DNA of 64,000 bases, from positions 44,482 through 108,481 of the forward strand of contig CAKOHG010000005.1 in assembly GCA_934085565.1 (NCBI GenBank), read 5' to 3'. Positions 17,318 through 24,769 of the stretch are shown in pieces. The translations under genes and the position numbers were made by a program. The DNA comes from an uncultured Bacilli bacterium (GTDB lineage Bacteria; Bacillota_I; Bacilli_A; RF39; UBA660). The notes under the pieces were generated by a model. The model saw only the letters and a list, made by a program, of their open reading frames with translations. It made no database searches and was not told where the DNA came from. How positions within the stretch are numbered: position 1 is the first letter of the stretch; each line of letters starts with the position of its first letter.

Positions 17318-17401
17318 GTGAAATAATTTTTAAACTTGTAAAGTTTTTGTCAATTTTTTTAATGGTTTAAGGTATTATTAAAATTTTTTTGAAAAATTAC
17401 A

Positions 17402-17498
17402 CATAAAAAAAAGGAAATCGAAGATTTTTCTTGTATATATAAGTAGAAGGATAATTTAAAGCTAGCAAAATTATCTTTCTTAGAAGAGGACACTAGAC
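17402..17498 (+). promoter_or_regulatory. Conserved structured leader, copy 2
   Basis: Same 49-bp block as at 10236 (45/49 identical), with TATATAAG at its end. AGAAGGATAATTT (17445-17457) then pairs over 13 bp with AAATTATCTTTCT (17468-17480), with a G-U pair at the same place as in copy 1, enclosing a 10-nt loop. AGAGGA follows, 8 nt before the ATG at 17499. Confidence 0.6.
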
Positions 17499-18326
17499 AT
17501 GATAAGAGAATTAGAAGAAACAAAAAAATTTTACAGTTGTCGTTACGACAGAACATTTAAAGAAGTATTTTTAAAAGAAGAAAATGAGGATTTATTAGTA
17601 GCTTTACTAGAGCTTACTTTAAACCTTAAAGTCTATGAAATTCAAAGACTTAATGTAGAAACCCTTCAAGGGAATATTAATACTCGTAAAAAGTATTGTG
17701 ATTTGCTTTTAAAAACGAGTGAAGGTTATATTGGTATTGAGATTAATTCAGAACCTAAAGATTATCTTCATACCAGAAACTTAGCCTTTTTATGTAACGT
17801 TTATAGTAGATATACTTTAAAAGGTGATAGTTATAGTGAAGATACTTTAATTATTCAATTAAATCTCACTTATGGTATGAATAAGAAAGATAATAAAATA
17901 TGTCGGATTTATACTTTGAATGATGGTGAGAAAAACTTTGTTCGTAACTTTAAAATTGTGGAATGGAATATGGACAAAGTCTTAAATTATTGGTATGCTA
18001 AAGACGAAGTAAACATTCAAAAATTCAAGTATTTAATAATGCTTGATTTAAATGAAGAAGACTTGGCAAAATTACCAAGTGATAGAAAGGTAATGAAATT
18101 TATGAACGAAGTTAAGAAAGTAAATGAAGACCCAGAATTTTTTAATTATATGACTAAAGAAGAAGATGAAGAAAAACGTCGTACTACTGAAATTAAAGAA
18201 GCAAAAAAAGAAAGAAATATTGAAGTCGCTAAGGATCTTTTAAAGTTAAATACTCCACTAGAGACAATAATGATAGCCTCCAAACTAAGCAAAGAAGAAA
18301 TTGAAAAACTTAAAAATAATATATAA
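17499..18326 (+). CDS. Rpn/PD-(D/E)XK nuclease family 'transposase', copy 1
   Basis: 275 residues of the PDDEXK_2 (Rpn-like) family, often annotated as putative transposase or recombination-promoting nuclease. Family signatures are YDRTFKEVFLKEENEDLL (residues 16-33), the nuclease core KKYCDLLLKT...GYIGIEIN with D68 and E81-I-N83 (the usual third residue is Q or K), and the C-terminal helical TIMIASKLSKEEIEKLK. It is nearly identical to the next gene; one period is 991 bp. No terminal inverted repeats or target duplication were seen, so transposition is not shown. Confidence 0.8.
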   Translation: MIRELEETKKFYSCRYDRTFKEVFLKEENEDLLVALLELTLNLKVYEIQRLNVETLQGNINTRKKYCDLLLKTSEGYIGIEINSEPKDYLHTRNLAFLCNVYSRYTLKGDSYSEDTLIIQLNLTYGMNKKDNKICRIYTLNDGEKNFVRNFKIVEWNMDKVLNYWYAKDEVNIQKFKYLIMLDLNEEDLAKLPSDRKVMKFMNEVKKVNEDPEFFNYMTKEEDEEKRRTTEIKEAKKERNIEVAKDLLKLNTPLETIMIASKLSKEEIEKLKNNI

Positions 18327-18392
18327 ACTCACGAAAAGTAAGCCTTAAATGTGCTTATTTTTTTATTTATTAAATTTTTTTGACAAATTACA

Positions 18393-18489
18393 CATAAAAA
18401 AAAGGAAATCGAAGATTTTTTTTGTATATATAAGTAGAAGGATAATTTAAAGCTAGCAAAATTATCTTTCTTAGAAGAGGACACTAAAC
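18393..18489 (+). promoter_or_regulatory. Conserved structured leader, copy 3
   Basis: Near-exact duplicate of the 17402 leader, shifted by 991 bp, with the same 13-bp hairpin (18436-18448 with 18459-18471) and AGAGGA before the ATG at 18490. It moved with the gene duplication, so it is not independent evidence of conservation. Confidence 0.6.
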
Positions 18490-19341
18490 ATGATAAGAGA
18501 ATTAGAAGAAGTAAAAAAATTTTACAGTTGTCGTTATGACAGAACATTTAAAGAAGTATTTTTAAAAGAAGAAAACGAGGATTTACTAGTAGCTTTACTA
18601 GAGCTTACTTTAAACCTTAAAGTCTATGAAATTCAAAGACTTAATGTAGAAACCCTTCAAGGGAATATTAATACTCGTAAAAAGTATTGTGATTTGCTTT
18701 TAAAAACGAGTGAAGGTTATATTGGTATTGAGATTAATTCAGAACCTAAAGATTATCTTCATACCAGAAACTTAGCCTTTTTATGTAACGTTTATAGTAG
18801 ATATACTTTAAAAGGTGATAGTTATAGTGAAGATACTTTAATTATTCAATTAAATCTCACTTATGGTATGAATAAGAAAGATAATAAAATATGTCGGATT
18901 TATACTTTGAATGATGGTGAGAAAAACTTTGTTCGTAACTTTAAAATTGTGGAATGGAATATGGACAAAGTCTTAAATTATTGGTATGCTAAAGACGAAG
19001 TAAACATTCAGAAATTCAAGTATTTAATTATGCTTGATTTAAATGAAGAAGACTTGGCAAAATTGTCAAATGATAGAAAGGTAATGAAATTTATGAATGA
19101 AGTTAAGAAAGTAAATGAAGACCCAGAATTTTTTAGTTATATGACCAAAGAAGAAGATGAAGAAAAGTGTCATAATACTGAACTTAAAGAAGCCATGGAC
19201 ACGGGTATTGATATTGGTAAAAAAGAAAGAAATATTGAAGTCGCTAATGATCTTTTAAAGTTAAATACTCCACTAGAAACAATAATGATAGCCTCAAAAC
19301 TAAGCAAAGAAGATATTTTAAAACTTAAAAATAATATGTAA
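18490..19341 (+). CDS. Rpn/PD-(D/E)XK nuclease family 'transposase', copy 2
   Basis: 283 residues, almost identical to copy 1 for the first ~225 residues, with the same D68 and E81-I-N83 core. It differs near the C-terminus, where copy 1 has EKRRTTEIKEAKKERN and this copy has EKCHNTELKEAMDTGIDIGKKERN, an 8-residue insertion of the GxxxG type seen in this family. The final ~30 residues again match. This looks like a recent tandem duplication with local exchange in the tail. Confidence 0.8.
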   Translation: MIRELEEVKKFYSCRYDRTFKEVFLKEENEDLLVALLELTLNLKVYEIQRLNVETLQGNINTRKKYCDLLLKTSEGYIGIEINSEPKDYLHTRNLAFLCNVYSRYTLKGDSYSEDTLIIQLNLTYGMNKKDNKICRIYTLNDGEKNFVRNFKIVEWNMDKVLNYWYAKDEVNIQKFKYLIMLDLNEEDLAKLSNDRKVMKFMNEVKKVNEDPEFFSYMTKEEDEEKCHNTELKEAMDTGIDIGKKERNIEVANDLLKLNTPLETIMIASKLSKEDILKLKNNM

Positions 19342-19344
19342 AAT

Positions 19345-19638
19345 ATGCTTGATTTAAATGAAGAAGATTTGGCAAAACTACCAAGTGATAGAAAGGTAAT
19401 GAAATTTATGAACGAAGTTAAGAAAGTAAATGAAGACCCAGAATTTTTTAGTTATATGACTAAGGAAGAAGATGAAGAAAAACGTCGTACTACTGAAATT
19501 AAAGAAGCAAAAAAAGAAAGAAATATTGAAGTTGCTGAAATAATGCTAAAAAAACACATTCCAATGAAAGATATTATAGAAATTACAGAATTAACAGAAG
19601 AAGAACTTAAAAAACTAAAAAATGAAAGTGTTGCTTAA
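19345..19638 (+). pseudogene. 5'-truncated third copy of the Rpn-family gene
   Basis: This 97-codon frame begins at an internal Met equivalent to residue ~181 of copy 1 (MLDLNEEDLAKLPSDRK). It has no ribosome-binding site, no leader and no nuclease core. It follows copy 1 rather than copy 2 in the EKRRTTEIKEAKKERN segment, then switches to a different family tail (EIMLKKHIPMKDIIEI...). It begins 3 nt after the stop of copy 2, so it probably arose by deletion or unequal recombination. It may act as a donor of alternative C-termini, but probably does not encode an active protein. Confidence 0.7.
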
Positions 19639-19650
19639 TTTAATCAAATT

Positions 19651-19683
19651 AGAATAAATCATTTAATGGTTTATTCTTTTTTA
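19651..19683 (+). terminator. Terminator after the Rpn-family cluster
   Basis: AGAATAAA (19651-19658) pairs with TTTATTCT (19670-19677), followed by a T run. Confidence 0.75.
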
Positions 19684-19728
19684 TAAAAAAACGACACTAT
19701 CTATATCTATTTAAATATAGGTAGTGCC
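19684..19728 (-). terminator. Terminator of the TetR gene
   Basis: On the minus strand a 14-bp imperfect stem (19715-19728 with 19693-19706) ends in GTTTTTTT. It lies a few bases past the stop codon of the regulator. Confidence 0.75.
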
Positions 19729-19736
19729 ACTATATA

Positions 19737-20306
19737 TTACATATCAATATTATTAGGAATGAGATAGTCTAAATAGTTAAGAATATCTTCCTTAGTATAG
19801 GGACTGTCTTTTTTTAAAAATTCTAATGCTACATTAAAAACAGCACCGATGTAAAATTTAGCTAAAATATTAGCGGGTACTTTTTGAGTATCTTTTTTTT
19901 CTAATTCTTTTAAATGCATATTAACGTCATGATCTAAAACATCATAAATGATATCTACCATGATACTATTACGATTATTAATCATAATGGATAAATAAAT
20001 ATCCTTTTTGCTTTCTATATGATTCAAAAAAATAGAAATAAGATCGAGATAATACTCTTTTGTATTTGAAATATTATTATTAGCTTTTAATTCACTTATG
20101 AGAGAGTTTTTTAAACTTTGAATTGCATCTGCCAAAAGATCGTATTTATCATTATAATGGGCATAAAAAGTAGAGCGATTAATCAAAGCTTTATTACAAA
20201 TATCAGAAACTTTAATTTCTTCAAAAGTTTTTTCTTTCATAAGGTCGGTAAGTGTCTCAAATAAGGCATTTTTCGTCTTAATGACACGTAAATCATTTTT
20301 ATTCAT
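19737..20306 (-). CDS. TetR/AcrR-family regulator of the adjacent MMPL protein
   Basis: 189 residues. The N-terminal helix-turn-helix is clear: TFEEIKVSDICNKALINRST followed by FYAHYNDKYDLL (about residues 28-59). The C-terminal ligand domain resembles the TetR_C_7/DhaS-like group (FLNHIESKKDIYLSIM). It is divergent from the 1258-residue MMPL-type gene with 182 bp between them, the usual layout of a local repressor. GAGGTG lies before the ATG; a TTTACA-16-TATAAT promoter sits at 20325-20352. Confidence 0.88.
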   Translation of the reverse strand: MNKNDLRVIKTKNALFETLTDLMKEKTFEEIKVSDICNKALINRSTFYAHYNDKYDLLADAIQSLKNSLISELKANNNISNTKEYYLDLISIFLNHIESKKDIYLSIMINNRNSIMVDIIYDVLDHDVNMHLKELEKKDTQKVPANILAKFYIGAVFNVALEFLKKDSPYTKEDILNYLDYLIPNNIDM

Positions 20307-20324
20307 GCTTTCACCTCATGGATA

Positions 20325-20406
20325 ATTATACTAAAAAATAAACAAATGTAAAGATAAAGGACATAATGTAGTTTAAATATACATACATTTCGGACAAAGA
20401 GTCGGA
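20325..20406. promoter_or_regulatory. TetR promoter and candidate operator
   Basis: Minus-strand promoter: TTTACA (20347-20352), 16-bp spacer, TATAAT (20325-20330). A 17-bp imperfect palindrome, TCGGAC-AAAGA-GTCGGA (20390-20406, one mismatched pair), lies midway between the divergent genes and is the best operator candidate; CGGAC-type half sites are known for several TetR-family repressors. Assignment is inference. Confidence 0.4.
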
Positions 20407-20488
20407 TAACATACAGCAATAAACTTATGTCGGTGAAAAAAGAAAAGAAGAAGAATAAAATAGGTAAGCATGAAGGGAGTTATATATT

Positions 20489-23400
20489 ATGAAAAAGTTT
20501 GCTGAAAAAATTTGTGAACATAAAACTGGCATTCTTATTGTTTCTTTAATTCTTATGGTCTTTGCCTTTGCTGGCATGAAACTTACTGGTATTAATTATG
20601 ATATCCTTGTTTATTTACCACAAGAAATAGAAACCGTACAAGGTCAGGATATTTTAACAGATGAATTTGGTATGGGAGCTTATTCCGTAGTAATTTCAGA
20701 AAATCTAACAGGTCAAGCATTACTTAACTTAGAAAAAGAATTTGAAAATATTGATGGTGTTAATAAAGTAATTAGTGCTTATGACCTTTTAGGAACGACC
20801 ATTCCTATGGATATGTTACCTAGTGAAATAACAGAAAAGTTACATCAAGATAATACCGATTTATTCTTTGTAACCTTTGAAGAATCAACATCCTCAACGA
20901 AAACATTAGACGCTATTTCACAAATGAAAGAGATTGCGAAAGACAAAGTCAAAATAGGCGGTATGAGTGCTATGGTTTTGGACACCATGGATTTATCGGA
21001 TAAAGAAATCTTAGTTTATATTTGTATTGCGGTTATTTTATGTCTTATTGTTCTTGAACTATCTTTGGATTCTTATTTTGTACCAGTGTTACTACTTGGT
21101 AATATTGGTATTGCTATTTTATTTAATTTAGGAAGTAATATTATTTTTGGTAATATTTCCTATATTACAAAAGCTTTAGTAGCTGTTTTACAACTTGGTG
21201 TTACCACAGACTTTTCAATATTTTTGTATCACGCTTATGAACATCAAAAAGAAAAGGGCTTAAAAAACAAGGAAGCTATGGTAGAAGCCATCATGGAAAC
21301 ATTTTCTTCCGTGACAGGAAGTAGTTTGACGACGATTGCAGGTTTCTTAGTTTTATGTACGATGAGCCTAACTTTAGGAAAAGACTTAGGTCTTGTAATG
21401 GCAAAAGGTGTTTTACTTGGCGTTGTTTGTGTTTTAACGGTATTTCCTAGTTTATTACTTACTTTTGATAAACTTATTACAAAGACAAAACATAAACCAG
21501 TTACCATTCATTTTGAAAAATTTAATGAATTTGTTGTAAAACATCATGTTATTATTTTTATCCTTTTTGTCTTACTTCTTGTACCTGCTTACTTAGCTAA
21601 CAACAATGTAGAAGTTTATTACAAAATTGATAAGAGCCTACCAGATACTCTAGAAAGTATCGTTGCTAATACCGAATTAAAAGAAAAATTCAATATCGTT
21701 TCCCCTGAAATTATTTTGGTGGATAAAGATATGAAAGCCGATGATATCAATGAAATGACGAGTGAAATTGAAAATATTTCTGGTGTTGATTTTGTTTTAT
21801 CATTTGCTAAATTAAAAGAATATGGTTTAACAGAAAATATGTTACCAGAAGATATGGTTAAAGTTTTTGAAAGTGACAACTATCAAATGTTATTTTTAAA
21901 CTCTACTTATGATATTGCCACGAACGAATTAAATAACCAAGTAAATGAAATTAATACTATTATTAAAAAATATGATGAAAACGGTATTTTAGCTGGAGAA
22001 GGACCTTTAATGAAAGATCTTGTTCTAACCAGTGATGAAGACTTTAAAAATGTTAATACTTCTTCTATTGTTTGTATTTTAATCATTATGATGTTTGTTT
22101 TAAAATCTTTATCTTTACCAATTTTACTTATTCTAGCTATAGAATTTGCTATTTTCCTTAATATGTCTGCTTCATATTTTGGCGGTGTCGTTTTACCATT
22201 TGTTGCTCCAATCGTTCTTGGAACTATCCAACTAGGTGCGACGATTGACTACGCTATCTTACTTACAACAAATTATTTAAAGGGAAGAAGTGCCGGTAAA
22301 GATAAAAAGGATGCTATGACAGAATCTATGAATTATTGTGCCAATTCCATTTTTGTAAGTGGTATGTGCTTCTTTGCAGCCACATTTGGGGTTGGTGTCT
22401 ACTCAGAACTTGAAATGGTAGGTTCCTTATGTACCCTTATTTCTAGAGGAGCTATTATAAGTATGCTTGTTGTTTTAACTGTTTTACCATCTATTTTACT
22501 TATATTTGATCCTATTATTATGAAAACAACAATTTTAAAGAAAAGAGGAAAAAGTATGAAAAAAAATGAAAAAAAATTAGCAGCAGCCCTTTTAGTATTA
22601 AGTTTTGTTTTACCATATAATGTTTTTGCTCTTCAAAAAGAAGAAACGGTTTATACAAAATTAAATACCGATGGCTCTGTAAAATCTACTTTTGTTACTA
22701 ATCATTTAATCAATGAAGATAAATTAGAAACCATTGAGGATTATTCTAATCTTGAAAATATTATCAATATAAATAGTAATATTCCTTATACACGTAATGC
22801 AGAATTATTAACTTGGAATGCCGGTGGAAAAGATATCTTTTATCAAGGTTCTTTAAATAAGCAAATTCCGGTTTCTCAAAATATTACTTATACTTTAGAT
22901 GGAGAAGCTATTTCTCTTAAAGATTTAATTGGTAAAAAAGGAAAAGTAGAAATTACGATTAAGTATCAAAATAACGATAAAAAAATTGTCAATGTAAGTG
23001 GTACAAATACGACTTTATATACACCATTTGTTGTCACAACCGCGACGATTTTATCTAATACTGAAAATACAAATATTAAAATTACCAATGGTAAAGTTAT
23101 TAACAATGGTACAAAAAGTATTGTGGTTGGTTTATCTTCACCTGGTCTATATGAAAGTTTAAATATGGATACCTTTAAAGATTTAGATACTGTAAAACTT
23201 TCTTTTGAAACTGAGAAATTTGAACTTGCTAGTATTTATTCTGTAATAACTCCTAAATTACTTGATAGTGATGACTTAAGTGTTTTTGATGAATTAAAAG
23301 GACTTTATAAAAGTGTTGATACTTTACAAGCGAGTATGAATCAAATTGAAGATGGCTCTAAAAATGTTTTAAGTGGTTTAAACACAGTTTCTAGTGGTGC

Positions 23401-24265
23401 TTCTTTAGTTAGCGAAAACTTAAATAATGTTTTAAGTAAATTAGAACAAATTAAAAATGGCACCGCAGATGTCAGTGATGGTTTAAAACAAATTTTAGCG
23501 GAATTACAAAAGGCGAGTGGTTCTTTAACGAGTAAAGAAACCCAAGATAAAGTAAATCAAATCAAAACTTTAATGGCTACAAATACTAAAACCATCGAAA
23601 ATCTAACCGCAGGAAATCAAAAATTAAAAGAAGCTTATGAAACGGCTGGCTTAAAAGATATAACATATGTGGAACTTGCCAAGAAGGATTTAAAACTTTA
23701 CGATGTAAAATATCAATATGAAAATACTTACAGCACTAATGAAAGTTTAATAACTCTTTTAACAACAAATAATGGTGCTTTATCATCTACCTTAGAAACA
23801 ATGGATGCGACTACGAAGAAGATTAATGACATGTTAACAACCTTAACAACCGCTTTAACAGAAGCTTCAAATGGCGCGGATACATTAAAAGATGGAACAT
23901 CTTTATTAACAGAAGGTGTTAATGTATTAAACACTAAAATGAAAGAATTATCAGCAGGCACGACTACTTTAAAAGATGGTATGACAACCCTTGATTCAGG
24001 AATTAAAACCTTTAATAAAGAAGGAATAAATACGTTAAGTTCTTATACAAATAACGCGAAAGTAGTCACAAATAAAGTAGAAGCTTTAGTAGAGTTAAGT
24101 GAAGATTATCAAATATTTACGATGAAAAAAGATGATACCGTAGCTAGTACAAAATTTATCCAAGTATTAGATGGTGTAAAAACACCTAAAGAGGAAGAAA
24201 ATACCCAAACAGAAACGAAAAAAGAAAGTTTGTGGGAAAAATTCGTTAATTTATTTAGAAGATAA
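20489..24265 (+). CDS. MMPL/RND-type transporter fused to a secreted coiled domain
   Basis: 1258 residues. Residues 1-~690 form an MMPL/RND-like module: a helix near 15-33, a large extracytoplasmic loop, five or six helices (about 173-330), a second loop and a second helix block (about 525-680) containing repeated GATIDYAILLTT-like and GVTTDFSIFLYHAY motifs. Residues 690-1258 begin with Met, three Lys and a hydrophobic stretch ending in VFA that looks like a Sec signal peptide, then a beta-rich region and helical GLxxL repeats like YhgE/Pip extracellular segments. An AGAGGA site lies 7 nt before the internal ATG (22556), so a separate second product is possible. TetR-controlled; substrate unknown. 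Confidence 0.75.
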   Translation: MKKFAEKICEHKTGILIVSLILMVFAFAGMKLTGINYDILVYLPQEIETVQGQDILTDEFGMGAYSVVISENLTGQALLNLEKEFENIDGVNKVISAYDLLGTTIPMDMLPSEITEKLHQDNTDLFFVTFEESTSSTKTLDAISQMKEIAKDKVKIGGMSAMVLDTMDLSDKEILVYICIAVILCLIVLELSLDSYFVPVLLLGNIGIAILFNLGSNIIFGNISYITKALVAVLQLGVTTDFSIFLYHAYEHQKEKGLKNKEAMVEAIMETFSSVTGSSLTTIAGFLVLCTMSLTLGKDLGLVMAKGVLLGVVCVLTVFPSLLLTFDKLITKTKHKPVTIHFEKFNEFVVKHHVIIFILFVLLLVPAYLANNNVEVYYKIDKSLPDTLESIVANTELKEKFNIVSPEIILVDKDMKADDINEMTSEIENISGVDFVLSFAKLKEYGLTENMLPEDMVKVFESDNYQMLFLNSTYDIATNELNNQVNEINTIIKKYDENGILAGEGPLMKDLVLTSDEDFKNVNTSSIVCILIIMMFVLKSLSLPILLILAIEFAIFLNMSASYFGGVVLPFVAPIVLGTIQLGATIDYAILLTTNYLKGRSAGKDKKDAMTESMNYCANSIFVSGMCFFAATFGVGVYSELEMVGSLCTLISRGAIISMLVVLTVLPSILLIFDPIIMKTTILKKRGKSMKKNEKKLAAALLVLSFVLPYNVFALQKEETVYTKLNTDGSVKSTFVTNHLINEDKLETIEDYSNLENIININSNIPYTRNAELLTWNAGGKDIFYQGSLNKQIPVSQNITYTLDGEAISLKDLIGKKGKVEITIKYQNNDKKIVNVSGTNTTLYTPFVVTTATILSNTENTNIKITNGKVINNGTKSIVVGLSSPGLYESLNMDTFKDLDTVKLSFETEKFELASIYSVITPKLLDSDDLSVFDELKGLYKSVDTLQASMNQIEDGSKNVLSGLNTVSSGASLVSENLNNVLSKLEQIKNGTADVSDGLKQILAELQKASGSLTSKETQDKVNQIKTLMATNTKTIENLTAGNQKLKEAYETAGLKDITYVELAKKDLKLYDVKYQYENTYSTNESLITLLTTNNGALSSTLETMDATTKKINDMLTTLTTALTEASNGADTLKDGTSLLTEGVNVLNTKMKELSAGTTTLKDGMTTLDSGIKTFNKEGINTLSSYTNNAKVVTNKVEALVELSEDYQIFTMKKDDTVASTKFIQVLDGVKTPKEEENTQTETKKESLWEKFVNLFRR

Positions 24266-24292
24266 GATAAAAAAGTCTTATCTTTTCTTTTT
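24260..24292 (+). terminator. Terminator of the MMPL-type gene
   Basis: AGATAAGA (24260-24267) pairs with TCTTATCT (24276-24283), then a T-rich tail; the 5' arm covers the stop codon. Confidence 0.8.
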
Positions 24293-24315
24293 GGCATAAT
24301 ATATTAAAGATAGGC

Positions 24316-24370
24316 TTGACAATTGAACGAATATTCAACTATAATGAATTTAGTTGAAAGAGTATTCAAC
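24316..24370 (+). promoter_or_regulatory. cadC-cadA promoter with two overlapping operators
   Basis: TTGACA (24316-24321), an 18-bp spacer and TATAAT (24340-24345). The spacer holds an inverted repeat, TTGAA-CGAATA-TTCAA (24323-24338). A second copy, GTTGAA-AGAGTA-TTCAAC (24353-24370), lies just after the -10 box. These fit ArsR/SmtB-family operators, so CadC would block both polymerase binding and clearance. Confidence 0.75.
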
Positions 24371-24385
24371 CAAAGGAGGCATGTT

Positions 24386-24769
24386 ATGTCGAAAGAAAAA
24401 AAATTTACGAATCAATCTTGTGATTGTAATGTTATTCATAAAGAAGCGGTTTTAATCGCTTTACAAAATAAACCTCAAAAAGAGGAATTAGAAAGTTTAT
24501 CGGTTCTTTTTAAAATATTAGGAGAGAAGACAAGAATTAATATTTTATGGGCTTTAGATAATCATGAAATGTGTGTGTGTGATATTGCCAATGCTCTTGA
24601 CATGACCAAATCATCTATTTCTCATCAACTGGCTATTTTAAGAGAAAATGGCATTGTTCGTTCAAGAAAAGAAGGTAAAGAAGTGTATTACACTTTAGAT
24701 GACGAACATATTAAAAAACTCTATGAAATAGGATTGGAGCATATATTACACAGAAAGGAAAATGAATAA
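24386..24769 (+). CDS. cadC: CadC-like ArsR-family metal-sensing repressor
   Basis: 127 residues from the ATG at 24386, which has a strong AAAGGAGG; an earlier start would lie inside the operator. A winged-helix ArsR fold is visible: ILGEKTRINILWAL, MCVCDIANALDMTKSSISHQLAILRENGIV and KEGKEVYYTLDDEHI. The Cys pairs that bind Cd/Pb/Zn in CadC are present: CDC at the N-terminus (residues 11-13) and CVC in the alpha-4 helix (ELCVCD in the S. aureus protein). It overlaps the ATPase gene by 8 bp. Confidence 0.88.
   Translation: MSKEKKFTNQSCDCNVIHKEAVLIALQNKPQKEELESLSVLFKILGEKTRINILWALDNHEMCVCDIANALDMTKSSISHQLAILRENGIVRSRKEGKEVYYTLDDEHIKKLYEIGLEHILHRKENE

Larger units (their letters stand above)
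17373..19638 (+). repeat. Tandem duplication (991-bp period) plus partial third unit
   Basis: Upstream flank, leader and gene recur with a shift of 991 bp (17402 to 18393; 17499 to 18490). A third, partial unit covers only the 3' third of the gene (19345-19638). Confidence 0.85.

Noticed and set aside
17359..18547. Minus-strand frames starting MFCRNDNCK/MFCHNDNCK (17359-17556 and 18329-18547)
   Set aside because: They are antisense to the start and leader of the duplicated Rpn-family genes, have no ribosome-binding site, and are similar to each other only because the DNA was duplicated.
17373..19638. Classical insertion sequence with terminal inverted repeats
   Set aside because: Despite the 'transposase' name of the family, no terminal inverted repeats or target-site duplications flank the units; tandem duplication explains the layout.
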